Shown in pieces: positions 8,558 through 17,211 of a DNA stretch of 36,800 nt. Under the pieces are notes generated by a model, which was given only the letters and a program-made list of their open reading frames with translations, was not told the origin of the DNA and did no database searches. Position numbers and translations under genes: made by a program. Source of the stretch: Phycisphaerae bacterium. Its GTDB lineage: Bacteria; Planctomycetota; Phycisphaerae; UBA1845. Position 1 is the first letter of the stretch. The number at the start of each line of letters is the position of its first letter. The DNA lies in assembly GCA_021604825.1 (NCBI GenBank), contig BQJS01000019.1:1-36800 (forward strand), written 5' to 3'.

Positions 8558-9034
8558 ATGGACAAGGTCGTGGACATTGCGGATCTGAAAGTGGCAAAGG
8601 ATCCTAATTCCACATTGGTTACCTATTCGTTAGGTAGCTGTATTGGAGTAGCGATCTGGGATCCCAAACACCTTGTTGGCGGGATGCTCCACTATATGCT
8701 TCCCGAATCGACTGTGTCGCCGGACAAAGCCAAAGCAAATCCTGCCATGTTTGCGGATACAGGTATCCCTGCGTTGTTTCGATCGGTGTACAAACTAGGC
8801 GCGATGAAGGCCAATCTCGTTGTGAAAATTGCAGGGGGAGCGCAGCTGCTGGACGACAATGGAACATTCAACATTGGCAAAAGAAACTATGTCATGCTCC
8901 GTAAGCTGTTTTGGAAGAACAAGGTGATGATCGATGCAGAGCAGGTCGGGGGATCGATTAGTCGCACAGTTCGATTGAATGTGGGTACTGGAAGATTCAG
9001 TATCACCTCTCGAGGGCAGGAGACTGTGCTATGA
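8558..9034 (+). CDS. cheD: Chemoreceptor glutamine deamidase CheD
   Basis: 158 residues. CheD deamidates receptor glutamines and, in many species, binds a CheC-type phosphatase. The family signature is complete: TYSLGSCIGV with Thr22 and catalytic Cys28, His45 in MLHYMLPES, GIPALFRSVYKLGA, IAGGAQLL, NIGKRNY and GGSISRTVRLNVGTGR. The Cys-His-Thr spacing matches the known catalytic triad, so the enzyme should be active. Its stop overlaps the next start as ATGA (9031-9034), which indicates translational coupling to the HDOD gene. Its presence with CheX, CheR and CheB implies methylated receptors encoded outside the window. Confidence 0.94.
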   Translation: MDKVVDIADLKVAKDPNSTLVTYSLGSCIGVAIWDPKHLVGGMLHYMLPESTVSPDKAKANPAMFADTGIPALFRSVYKLGAMKANLVVKIAGGAQLLDDNGTFNIGKRNYVMLRKLFWKNKVMIDAEQVGGSISRTVRLNVGTGRFSITSRGQETVL

Positions 9035-9903
9035 ATACCGCCAAAGACATTATCGAATGCGTAGGCTCAATTCAGCCGTTGCCCGATACAGCACTGAAGC
9101 TCATGAATGTGATGAGTAATCCGAAGAGCACGCTCGACGAGATCGTTGGTGCGATCAAGTACGATCAGGCTGTTACCAGTGAGGTGTTAAAGCTTTGTAA
9201 TTCGGCATTCTTCGGTCTGTCGCGTAAAGTGACTTCCTTGGAGGACGCGCTGCGCTGTCTTGGTACCGCAAAAGTGCTTCAGATGGTCATGTCGGTTCAC
9301 ACCAACAATATGTTGGCCCGTGAACAGCATGGCTATGGATTGGATCCCGGAATCCTGTGGAAACACTCAGTAGCAGTTGCACTGGCTGCGTCTCAGTTTG
9401 CCCAGAAGCTCAAATTACCAGACAGCAATCTTGCGTTCACCGCGGGGCTGTTGCATGACATTGGCAAAGTCATTTTGAACGAGCACGTCGCAGAGGAATT
9501 TGTTGAGATCGTACGGCTTGTAAATGACGAGCAGCTGGCGTTTGTTGAAGCCGAGCGCCGTGTTCTCGGATATTCGCATGAAGAAATCGGTGCCATGATG
9601 GCTGAAAAATGGAAGTTGCCCGATTCCATCGTTCAGTGCATTCGCTACCACCACGCGCCGTCGGAGCTGGAACCGACCAATGCGCTGGTGGACGCGATCT
9701 ACTTGGCGAATTCCGTTTGTCTATTGTTTGGAATCGGATTGGGTGCAGATGGGTTGTGCTCCCGCGCCGATCCGGCGGTTCTTGAGCGGCATGGGCTGCG
9801 CGAATCGGATTTAGAGGTCATCGGCGCACAGGTGGTTGTTGAACTTCGACGTGTGCAGGCCATGTTTGGAGATGCGTCCCCGGCTGAGCAAGAAGACAGT
9901 TAG
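9031..9903 (+). CDS. HDOD-domain protein
   Basis: 290 residues, starting inside the cheD stop (ATGA). The HDOD fold runs from about residue 8 to 210: SIQPLPDTALKLM, the YDQAVTSEVLKLCNSAFFG motif typical of the family, and LLHDIGKVIL with the HD pair at 142-143. HDOD proteins are HD-superfamily relatives, usually without phosphohydrolase activity, that act as output or adaptor modules in signalling and often sit beside chemotaxis genes. No receiver, GGDEF or EAL domain is attached. Its position between cheD and cheY suggests it works with this pathway, perhaps as a target of phospho-CheY (inference). The next start is 10 bp downstream. Confidence 0.9.
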   Translation: MNTAKDIIECVGSIQPLPDTALKLMNVMSNPKSTLDEIVGAIKYDQAVTSEVLKLCNSAFFGLSRKVTSLEDALRCLGTAKVLQMVMSVHTNNMLAREQHGYGLDPGILWKHSVAVALAASQFAQKLKLPDSNLAFTAGLLHDIGKVILNEHVAEEFVEIVRLVNDEQLAFVEAERRVLGYSHEEIGAMMAEKWKLPDSIVQCIRYHHAPSELEPTNALVDAIYLANSVCLLFGIGLGADGLCSRADPAVLERHGLRESDLEVIGAQVVVELRRVQAMFGDASPAEQEDS

Positions 9904-9913
9904 GATGGAAATC

Positions 9914-10339
9914 ATGAATAACAATGTACTCATCGTAGACGATTCGGCGACCATCAGGAAGATGGTCAAGCGAACGATCCGCATGATCGGATTGGAGGTT
10001 GGCGAGTTCTATGAAGCTGCCGACGGAATCGCTGCGTTGGCTCAGCTCTCCGAGCACGAGATTGCTGTAATGCTCGTTGATATCAACATGCCGAGGATGG
10101 GTGGAGTGGAGCTACTGACTCGGATGAAGGAAAACGAGCGCCTCAAAGACATCCCGATTGTGATTGCGTCGACGGAAGGCAGTAAAACGCGCATCGACCA
10201 ATTGATGGAACTCGGGGCGTCTGGATACGTTCGCAAGCCATTTCAACCGGAACAATTACGCGAAGTGTTATTACCCATGCTAAAGGTGACTGAAAATGCA
10301 ATCGCAAACGACGGCGACTTTGACGACGGTTCTTTCTGA
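9914..10339 (+). CDS. cheY: Chemotaxis response regulator CheY (stand-alone receiver)
   Basis: 141 residues from the ATG at 9914; an in-frame ATG at 9905 would add three residues, and the choice is uncertain. A single receiver domain is seen with acid pocket Asp9-Asp10, phosphoacceptor Asp56 in MLVDINMPRMGG, Ser86/Thr87 in IASTEG and Lys108 in YVRKPF. These are all the residues needed for phosphorylation. An acidic Asp/Gly-rich tail of about 20 residues follows the domain and is unusual. CheY receives phosphate from CheA and carries it to the motility or other output. The gene overlaps cheX by 44 bp. Confidence 0.93.
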   Translation: MNNNVLIVDDSATIRKMVKRTIRMIGLEVGEFYEAADGIAALAQLSEHEIAVMLVDINMPRMGGVELLTRMKENERLKDIPIVIASTEGSKTRIDQLMELGASGYVRKPFQPEQLREVLLPMLKVTENAIANDGDFDDGSF

Positions 10340-10754
10340 CGTTCTTGCAGATCTCGCATTCATGTTTTGCGATGGAGGTGATTACTGCGAACAGCCCAGC
10401 GAGTCTTGGCTTGAGACCTCGATTGGCTACAGCGGCGGGGTCTCGGGCGAACTGAATCTCATCTGCACCCGGACTTTCGCAGTGCAGTTGGCTGAAAACT
10501 TGCTCGGCTTTGAAGCCGGCGAAGAGGTTTCCAATCAAGAATCGAACGATGCAGTGCGTGAATTCATGAATGTCATATGTGGGCAGTTTGTGACGGCTGC
10601 ACATGGGACGGAGGATGTGTTTAACCTCACGATTCCGTCGGTCTCTGAATTGGAAGACGAGCCGTTCGTCGAAGGTTCTGGGGATGAGATAGCACAATTG
10701 TCAGTGGACGGACAATGGTTGCAACTCCGTCATGTTCAACAGCAGAGTGCGTGA
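10296..10754 (+). CDS. cheX: CheX-type chemotaxis phosphatase
   Basis: 152 residues. The ATG at 10296 lies inside the end of cheY, but AAAGGTGA stands at the right distance upstream, so the 44-bp overlap looks real. The central helix DAVREFMNVICGQF contains one ExxN pair, Glu89 and Asn92, the active-site motif of CheC/CheX/FliY phosphatases; a single copy and the overall length fit CheX better than CheC. It would dephosphorylate CheY-P and end the signal. No CheZ is seen, so this is probably the signal-termination enzyme of the cluster. Confidence 0.85.
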   Translation: MQSQTTATLTTVLSDVLADLAFMFCDGGDYCEQPSESWLETSIGYSGGVSGELNLICTRTFAVQLAENLLGFEAGEEVSNQESNDAVREFMNVICGQFVTAAHGTEDVFNLTIPSVSELEDEPFVEGSGDEIAQLSVDGQWLQLRHVQQQSA

Positions 10755-10806
10755 CCGTTGAGTCTGTTAAGTTCTTAAGAGCCCGTTACTTGGTGAGAAC
10801 ACCGCG

Positions 10807-11655
10807 ATGATCAAGAGTCTTGAGGCAAGTGACCTGACCAAGGAAGAGTATGAGCTATTTAGAGAGCTCATCTATGACAAAAGTGGTATTAACCTTGGCA
10901 CTGAGAAGATGCAGCTTCTGAGTTCACGGTTAACAAAATTGCTCAGGAAGGAAAACTACGCCGCATTTCGAGACTACCACAAAGCGGTTGTCGCAGACAA
11001 ATCAGGCGTCGAGTTAAGCCGCCTGCTGGATGCGGTGTCTACCAATACCACGCACTTGTTTCGAGAAATCAGCCACTTCAATTTCCTGACTGAACTCATC
11101 AAGAAGTGGACAAGTGACAAGAAGTGGTGCGCTGTGAACCGGGAACTGCGCATCTGGAGCGCGGGATGTTCCAGCGGAGAAGAACCGCACTCGCTCGCGA
11201 TGGTCGTTCACGATCTGCTAAACAACCATCCAAGCGTCAAGCCACGAATCCTCGCAACGGATATCTCAACGCAGGTTCTTGGGCAGGCCCGGCGAGGGCA
11301 GTTCGTTACTGAGCGGGCGAAGTCGGTACCGCCAGCCTACCGTAGTCGCTACCTCAAGAAAGTTAAGTCCGGTTCAAACGAAGTGTTGGAAGCCAGTTCG
11401 GAGATCCGAAACCTGATCAAGTTCTCGCGGTTCAACTTGATGACACCGACATTCCCGTTTCGACTTGGTTTCCACGTTATTTTCTGTCGAAACGTGATGA
11501 TCTACTTTGACCAAAGGACGCAGGAAGGGTTGGTCAATCGTTACGCCAAGAGTCTGGCTCCCGGTGGACATCTCATGATTGGGCATTCGGAAAGCTTGAA
11601 TGGAATCAATCAGCCGCTGGCCTATGTGGAGCCAACGATCTACCGGCGTGACTAG
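10807..11655 (+). CDS. cheR: Chemotaxis protein methyltransferase CheR
   Basis: 282 residues; ATG at 10807 with GGTGAG about 10 bases upstream. CheR adds methyl groups from SAM to receptor glutamates. The N-terminal helical domain (1-85) ends in THLFRE, a variant of the usual TxFFR motif. The SAM-binding domain has IWSAGCSSGEEPHSLA (116-131), LATDIS (149-154), FCRNVMIYFD and PGGHLMIGHSESL. No TPR tail is present. It follows cheX by 52 bp and precedes cheB, its antagonist, by 74 bp. Confidence 0.95.
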   Translation: MIKSLEASDLTKEEYELFRELIYDKSGINLGTEKMQLLSSRLTKLLRKENYAAFRDYHKAVVADKSGVELSRLLDAVSTNTTHLFREISHFNFLTELIKKWTSDKKWCAVNRELRIWSAGCSSGEEPHSLAMVVHDLLNNHPSVKPRILATDISTQVLGQARRGQFVTERAKSVPPAYRSRYLKKVKSGSNEVLEASSEIRNLIKFSRFNLMTPTFPFRLGFHVIFCRNVMIYFDQRTQEGLVNRYAKSLAPGGHLMIGHSESLNGINQPLAYVEPTIYRRD

Positions 11656-11729
11656 TCGTCGTTTCAGGTGGTGAAGGATCACAGGCGTCTGCAGGGCATC
11701 CGAAATCAATAGGGGGGATGGTCGAGAAT

Positions 11730-12800
11730 ATGAGTGAGCCTATTCGAGTTTTGATCGTAGATGATTCGCCAACGGTCCGTACGATGTTGGCCAAATCCAT
11801 TTCCAATGCGCCCGACATCCGCGTCGTGGGAGAAGCTCAAGACCCATTTCTGGCTCGCGAACTCATCATCAAGCAGCGCCCCGAGGTGATCATCCTCGAT
11901 ATCGAAATGCCGCGGATGGACGGCTTGACGTTTCTAAAGAAATTGCAGGAGCATTATCCGGTTCCAGTGATCATGTGCAGCGGCGTTGCGTCGGCAAGCA
12001 GCAGTGCGGCGCTGCAGGCCATTGAATTCGGTGCGGTCGATTTTGTCGCGAAGCCTTCGAGTGGCGGTCAAGACGCTTTGATGCGACTGGGAGAAGATCT
12101 GGCGTTCAAGATTCGAGCAGCCACCGTCGCGGTGAATGTCAAGAACGTTGCGCCTTCCACGCCGCCGACGATACAAAGAACTTGCAAGTCGGCTGGCATT
12201 GACCCGAGTCGGTTCATGGTGGCGATCGGTTCATCAACGGGAGGCACCGAAGCGCTCAAGATGGTGCTTGAAAACGTGCCGGCTGACTTCCCTCCGGTTG
12301 CCATCGTGCAGCACATGCCGCCCGGATTTACCAAGTCATTTGCCGACCGACTCAACGACTACAGCCCAATGGCAGTCAGTGAAGCTGTAGATGGCGATGT
12401 GCTTGTCCCCGGGCGTGCGTTTGTCGCTCGCGGTGGCGTGCAAATGGCGATCGAACGTACCGGTGGGAAGCTCAAAATCAAAACCGGATCAGACGAATTG
12501 GTGAATCGACACTGCCCAGCCGCCGACATTCTGTTTGATTCCGTAGCCGAACTGGTTGGCAAGAAGGCCGTCGGCGTCATTCTCACGGGCATGGGGGCAG
12601 ATGGTGCCAAGGGACTCCTGAAGATGAGAGAAAGCGGAGCCATCACGGTTGGGCAAAGCGAAGCGTCCTGCGTCGTTTATGGCATGCCCAAGGTCGCGGC
12701 CGAATTGGGAGCGGTCCAACATGTGACGACGCCAGCCAATGTTGGCAACGTCATTATCTCAGCCCTCAAGAAGATCGCCAACCCAGTCGCCGCGCGATAA
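11730..12800 (+). CDS. cheB: Chemotaxis protein-glutamate methylesterase/glutaminase CheB
   Basis: 356 residues from the ATG at 11730. An ATG at 11718 abuts the AGGGGGG purine run directly, leaving no spacing, so the second ATG is preferred. A receiver domain (1-125) has Asp57 in ILDIEMPRMDG. The methylesterase domain (about 160-350) has the catalytic triad Ser169 (IGSSTGG), His195 (VQHMPPG) and Asp291 (GMGADG). CheA phosphorylation activates the esterase, which removes receptor methyl groups and so resets sensitivity. It is the last gene of the cluster. No strong terminator is visible in the 57 bp before the convergent hemerythrin-like gene. Confidence 0.95.
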   Translation: MSEPIRVLIVDDSPTVRTMLAKSISNAPDIRVVGEAQDPFLARELIIKQRPEVIILDIEMPRMDGLTFLKKLQEHYPVPVIMCSGVASASSSAALQAIEFGAVDFVAKPSSGGQDALMRLGEDLAFKIRAATVAVNVKNVAPSTPPTIQRTCKSAGIDPSRFMVAIGSSTGGTEALKMVLENVPADFPPVAIVQHMPPGFTKSFADRLNDYSPMAVSEAVDGDVLVPGRAFVARGGVQMAIERTGGKLKIKTGSDELVNRHCPAADILFDSVAELVGKKAVGVILTGMGADGAKGLLKMRESGAITVGQSEASCVVYGMPKVAAELGAVQHVTTPANVGNVIISALKKIANPVAAR

Positions 12801-12857
12801 GCAATCACGGAAAGCACCCCCAAGACAATATTTGCTGCAACCGCTTGATTCGTTGAT

Positions 12858-13310
12858 TCAATCCTTCGTGCCGATTTCGTCCGTGAAGATTGAAAGCACG
12901 ATCAGGTTCTCGTCCTGTTCGTGGTGTTCGATGAAGCTGATGAGATTTTCGATTCGACGGCAACAGTCGTGGATCAGAAGCGGATCTTTTTCATTCAGTT
13001 CTTCCAAATCGCGGCGAATGCCATCCATGATCCGGATCAACTCATCGTGTTCGTGACGCAAACGATCCACTTCTTTCGATAGACTTGGGCGATGGGCGGC
13101 GACGGTGGGCAGGTACCCGTCCTGTTCTTCCAGGGCCATGTGTTTGTGCAGATGGGCACGAAGATGTTCATAGCGCCCGCGCAACAATTCCAGCCACTCC
13201 CCCCGTTGCGTGAGTGGAACCTTTACGATCGTCTCTTTCAGCGTTGTGGAAAGGTCGTGAACGCGTTCATGCTCTTCGTGCATCCATTGTGCCAATTGTT
13301 TTGGGTTCAC
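12858..13310 (-). CDS. Hemerythrin-like HHE-domain protein
   Basis: 150 residues from a GTG at 13310, supported by GGAG seven bases upstream; no in-frame ATG precedes it. The sequence is a helical bundle with metal-type residues in the expected order: H11/H14/H18, HLHKHMALEE (His53-His57 and Glu61), HEHDEL, and HHEQDE (129-134). This fits a diiron hemerythrin-like protein for oxygen, NO or iron handling, though a cysteine pair (C116, C117) is not typical. It is convergent with cheB and divergent from the deacetylase. A chemotactic oxygen-sensing role is tempting but unsupported; the separate strand argues for independent regulation. Confidence 0.75.
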   Translation of the reverse strand: MNPKQLAQWMHEEHERVHDLSTTLKETIVKVPLTQRGEWLELLRGRYEHLRAHLHKHMALEEQDGYLPTVAAHRPSLSKEVDRLRHEHDELIRIMDGIRRDLEELNEKDPLLIHDCCRRIENLISFIEHHEQDENLIVLSIFTDEIGTKD

Positions 13311-13606
13311 GGTGGTCTCCGTTCAAATCCAAACGGTGAATTGATTTTGGCCGGCGGCTGACCTTGCCAACGTGCGAGTTGGTGTGCATCACACATAAAT
13401 CCTACAAGCATTTTTGCCATGAGCCAACGAATCAGATGGGTGTCGTGCGAATCCAAACGCATACAGCACATCGACCAGCGTCAATTGACACAGTCTGGTG
13501 CAAGAATTGGTGAGATCGCGCACTCCGACCGTCAACTCGTACCGGTCCTGCCCAAAGAAACGCTGCACTTGTCGGATTCGCCCGATTGCTATTGAATCCA
13601 TTTCTC
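13311..13606. other. 296-bp divergent intergenic region
   Basis: It lies between the hemerythrin-like gene and the deacetylase gene, both reading outward, so it should hold both promoters. A 70-residue minus-strand frame (13389-13601) covers most of it but has no family features. No repeat or clear promoter box was found. Confidence 0.4.
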
Positions 13607-14566
13607 ATGGACGCATCTCAAACGATTAGAAGATTTTCAGGTCCCCGACGCTTCTTGCTGTTGGCTTGGGCGTGCCATCTGGCTGCGGCTTGCGGATGCG
13701 GTGTGCCGTCTGATTGTTCCAGTGATGCGCCAGACCAAGTCACGGTTGTGCTGACGTTCGATGATGGGCCATTGGCCGCCGATCAACCTCTGACGAATGC
13801 TTCCGGTGCATCGGACGAATTGTTGCAACCGTTGCGGGCGATTCTGGACACGCTGGAACGTCGTGGTGTGCGGGCGATGTTCTTCATTGAGGGGCCGGGC
13901 TATGACGGTGCGGGTGATGCGGGTCGCGACCTTTTTGCGACCGGTCTGCGGGCGATCCATGATCGTGAGCATGTGATGGGCTACCACGCGTTTGATCACG
14001 ATCCGGCGATCTGGTCGCAGACGCTTGGGCCGCCATTGTTCGGGCGAGTGCCCATGCGCGCCGATCTGGTTCAGTTGGTCGCCTACATCGACAGCGCGCT
14101 GGCGACAGTTGACGACAACCAAAATGAGTGGTTCGCGCCGGTTTTTCGCCAACCGTTTGGCGGCAGTGGTATCAGTCGCTCGGAAGCGCAGATCGTCGCG
14201 CAGGAGTTTGGTTGGATCTACCACGGATTCGTCATCGACAGTGTGGACTGGACGGACAACCTCGAATCCGATCCGGCGGTGGCCGATGGACTTCCCATTC
14301 AAGACGAAACCGAGCGCATCGATTTTGTGCGTCGTCGCATCCGCAGCGGCATCTTCCGAAATTGGGATCGCGAGGTCATCGACGTGTTGCTGCACGTCAA
14401 CACTTTTACCGCCACCAACCTCGACACATGGATCGACGAGATCGAAACCGCCTACTCGCAAAAGTCAGGCGCTACGATCGTCTTTGATGTGCCCGAATGC
14501 TATCTCACAACACCAGACAGCGAAGTCGACCGAACGCTGATCGAAGATCTAATCGCAGCGCTGTAG
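13607..14566 (+). CDS. Polysaccharide deacetylase-family lipoprotein
   Basis: 319 residues from the ATG at 13607; no good ribosome-binding site is visible, and a TTG at 13586 is the alternative. The N-terminus has RR, a hydrophobic segment and lipobox LAAAC (Cys29). NodB-type catalytic motifs are present: TFDDGP (50-55) with the base Asp52 and metal Asp53, the metal histidines H127 and H131 in HAFDH, and RQPFG (181-185). This family removes acetyl groups from N-acetylglucosamine polymers or related sugars; the substrate cannot be told from sequence. The long insert before the second motif is unlike short peptidoglycan deacetylases. The gene is single and convergent with the kinase gene. Confidence 0.8.
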   Translation: MDASQTIRRFSGPRRFLLLAWACHLAAACGCGVPSDCSSDAPDQVTVVLTFDDGPLAADQPLTNASGASDELLQPLRAILDTLERRGVRAMFFIEGPGYDGAGDAGRDLFATGLRAIHDREHVMGYHAFDHDPAIWSQTLGPPLFGRVPMRADLVQLVAYIDSALATVDDNQNEWFAPVFRQPFGGSGISRSEAQIVAQEFGWIYHGFVIDSVDWTDNLESDPAVADGLPIQDETERIDFVRRRIRSGIFRNWDREVIDVLLHVNTFTATNLDTWIDEIETAYSQKSGATIVFDVPECYLTTPDSEVDRTLIEDLIAAL

Positions 14567-14604
14567 CCGGATGCAGCAACGGAAAGTGGCATAATAGACC
14601 GATG

Positions 14605-17211
14605 CTATTCCTGGGTGGCCATATCCTTTTTGGCTTCGAGTTGGCGAATCGATTCTTGTAGTCGAGCAATCGCGTTGAGAAAGTACGGGTTGGCCGATCG
14701 ATCCACGAGGCGACTTGCAGTGCGATCCAGCATGCGGCGTGCTGATTCAGCACCATCCAGATGCAACGCGGCTGTTGTGACAATCTGCATTTGATCCACC
14801 ACCATCCTCGGATCCTCGAGGTTCGTCTTTGCGAACGCGACGAGTGCATCGCTGAAAAGAGCAATGCGCTTGTCCGTTGTGCGAGGGGCTTGCAACCGCA
14901 TCAACAAATTGATCAACACCTCAGCATTCTGAGGCTGGTCCAACCGCAGAAGTTCGCACTCTTTTTTCATGGCACTGAATAGTGCGTCTTCACCGCGCGC
15001 AGATTGACCCAGTCGAAACCGCAACGACGCGAGTTTCCAAACCACATTTTTTGTCGAGTTCAAAATCGCGCTATCTGGAGATCGCTTCAAGCGTGTTTCG
15101 AGAATGTTCGCAGCAGATTCTGGCTCGTTTGTTTGTGACAGAAACGTTGCATACTTGTCGAGGGCATCGAGCGAGAACTGATCATCGCTTCCGGGAATCA
15201 AATCATAGATACGAATTGCTTCGACATATGCACTTCGAGCCTGTTCCACCTCACCGCGGGCAGCATGGGCATTGGCTAAATCGACATGGCATAGTGCCGC
15301 ACCGGCAGTCTCGTTCGAATCAAGGGACTCGTACATCGCCAGCGACTCCTTGAAAAGCTCCACGATGCGGTTCCCTGGCCGGTTCGGATGCGCTTCAGCC
15401 CAGATGGCGATTGCCAACGTCCGAAGGTTGTCAGCCACCTTCACGTGCGATTCGCCCAGGTTTTTTCTGCGAATTGCCAGCGCCTCACGCTGCATGTCAG
15501 CCACGCCAGCGCTGCTACTCCTTCCCGAGAACGATTGCTCTGCTCTTGCTTGAGCCAGCGCGCTCAAACACTCGGCGATGACTGGATCGTCGGCGTCGCG
15601 CGTTTCTCGAAAGTACGCGAGTGATTTCTCCAGATGGGGAATCGCCTCCGGATACATCATCAAATTTCGATGCGTTCGAGCCAAGGCCATCCGCACGTTG
15701 GCCTCGACGCCCGGACGATCCGCAAGGTGGGTCTTGATCATCGCTTCCGCGTTGTCCAACAGATCCACCACGGTAACACCTTGACCGCGTTCAAATGGGC
15801 TTGCAGACGCAAGCAGCGTCTCCATGAAGTCGACCACGCCCTGCGCTTCGCCATGGGCGGCTTGGGCGATTCGGGTTTGGTTGACGGCGATTCGTTCGGA
15901 TTTGCTGGCTCGTGATAGGCTAAAGGTTGTACTGACAAGCGCCGCGATCAATGCGAGAGTGGCGATGGTCGCGCCAGCCACTTGCGGCTTGTTGCGCTTG
16001 ACGAACTTTCCGACGCGATAGCCAATCGTGTCCTTCCGCGCGGAGATCGGCTGCCCCGCGAAGTAGCGCTTGATGTCCTCGACGAGTTGTTCGACCGATC
16101 CGTATCGCCGATTCGGATCTTTCTGCAATGTGGCCATCACAATCCGATCCAAGTCGCCCCTCAATTGATTGCGCAGTCGCTTCTGATCGGACGGCGTACG
16201 CGTCGGCGCGTCCAGTTTCGCCGACCCGTTGGTGCTGAGTGGTCCCGGCGAGTCGCTTCTGCTGCGTGCAATACTCGGAGGCATTGGATCGAATTCGCAG
16301 ATGACGCGCTCGGCTTCGTAGCGGGGCATGTCCGTCAACTGGTACGGGCGGAATCCGGTGAGCATTTCGTACAGGACAACGCCAAGCGAATAGACGTCGG
16401 TTGAGGTTGTCACGGTGTCGCCCCGGACCTGCTCGGGACTCGAGTATTCCGGCGTTAGCGCTGAGGATCGTGTGATCGTGGTCAAGGGTTGCTCACCCAG
16501 ATCACCATCGTCCATGAATCGAGAGATCCCAAAGTCCAGCAGCTTGACTTGACCGTCATCGGTGACGAGCAGGTTGTTCGGTTTGATGTCGCGGTGGACG
16601 ATCAATCGCTGATGCGCGTACTGCACCGCTTGGCAGGTGGTGAGGAATAGTTCGAGTCGCTCTTTGACTGTTAAGTTCAAGGCGTTGCAATGGTGGGTAA
16701 TCGGTTTTCCCGAAATGTATTCCATCACGAGGTACGGTAGTCCATCGTCGGTTGCTCCGCCGTCGAGCAGACGTGAGATATTCGGATGCTCCAAATTGGC
16801 GAGTAGTTGACGTTCGCGATTAAACCGCTGCATCATTCCAACCGTCGCGATACTTTGGCGAATAATCTTGATGGCGACCTGTTGTTCAAACGCTTGGTCC
16901 GCCCGCTTGGCGAGATACACCTCGCCCATACCGCCGGTAGCGATCAGACGGTCGATTTCATAACGACCGATTCTGGCACCAGCCGTTACGACCGACCGCG
17001 CGGTTCCGCTTGCGGCTTGAAGTTCGTCGTGGTCTAGGGGGGCGAGGAATCCATCGTCGCGATCGTGTGCGTCGAGCAATACGACCAACTCGTTGTGCAT
17101 CACCGGATCATCTGCGCAGTGGGTGTCGATGTAGTTGCGCCTTTGCGCGGAGTGTAGCCCCTTTGCTTCGGAGAACAGAGTCTTTAGTCGTTGCCATTGC
17201 GAAGTATTCAT
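14605..17211 (-). CDS. Membrane Ser/Thr protein kinase with TPR-rich C-terminus
   Basis: 868 residues from the ATG at 17211, which overlaps the sigma-factor stop as ATGA; the frame could start earlier at 17256 but coupling favours this start. A helical N-terminal part (1-75) is typical of planctomycete kinases linked to ECF factors. The kinase domain has the Gly loop ATGGMGEVY (91-99), Lys115, HRDIKPNN (206-213), DFG (226-228) and a TPEYSSPEQ activation segment; all catalytic residues are kept. One transmembrane helix lies at about 411-433. Helical TPR-like repeats fill 440-868, outside the membrane by topology. It probably senses something through the TPR part and phosphorylates cytoplasmic targets, perhaps the paired sigma factor or its regulator (inference). 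Confidence 0.92.
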   Translation of the reverse strand: MNTSQWQRLKTLFSEAKGLHSAQRRNYIDTHCADDPVMHNELVVLLDAHDRDDGFLAPLDHDELQAASGTARSVVTAGARIGRYEIDRLIATGGMGEVYLAKRADQAFEQQVAIKIIRQSIATVGMMQRFNRERQLLANLEHPNISRLLDGGATDDGLPYLVMEYISGKPITHHCNALNLTVKERLELFLTTCQAVQYAHQRLIVHRDIKPNNLLVTDDGQVKLLDFGISRFMDDGDLGEQPLTTITRSSALTPEYSSPEQVRGDTVTTSTDVYSLGVVLYEMLTGFRPYQLTDMPRYEAERVICEFDPMPPSIARSRSDSPGPLSTNGSAKLDAPTRTPSDQKRLRNQLRGDLDRIVMATLQKDPNRRYGSVEQLVEDIKRYFAGQPISARKDTIGYRVGKFVKRNKPQVAGATIATLALIAALVSTTFSLSRASKSERIAVNQTRIAQAAHGEAQGVVDFMETLLASASPFERGQGVTVVDLLDNAEAMIKTHLADRPGVEANVRMALARTHRNLMMYPEAIPHLEKSLAYFRETRDADDPVIAECLSALAQARAEQSFSGRSSSAGVADMQREALAIRRKNLGESHVKVADNLRTLAIAIWAEAHPNRPGNRIVELFKESLAMYESLDSNETAGAALCHVDLANAHAARGEVEQARSAYVEAIRIYDLIPGSDDQFSLDALDKYATFLSQTNEPESAANILETRLKRSPDSAILNSTKNVVWKLASLRFRLGQSARGEDALFSAMKKECELLRLDQPQNAEVLINLLMRLQAPRTTDKRIALFSDALVAFAKTNLEDPRMVVDQMQIVTTAALHLDGAESARRMLDRTASRLVDRSANPYFLNAIARLQESIRQLEAKKDMATQE

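Noticed and set aside
13389..13601. 70-residue minus-strand frame between hemerythrin-like and deacetylase genes
   Set aside because: No recognisable domain or clear ribosome-binding site, and it fills a region that must carry two promoters. It is possible as a small protein but unsupported.
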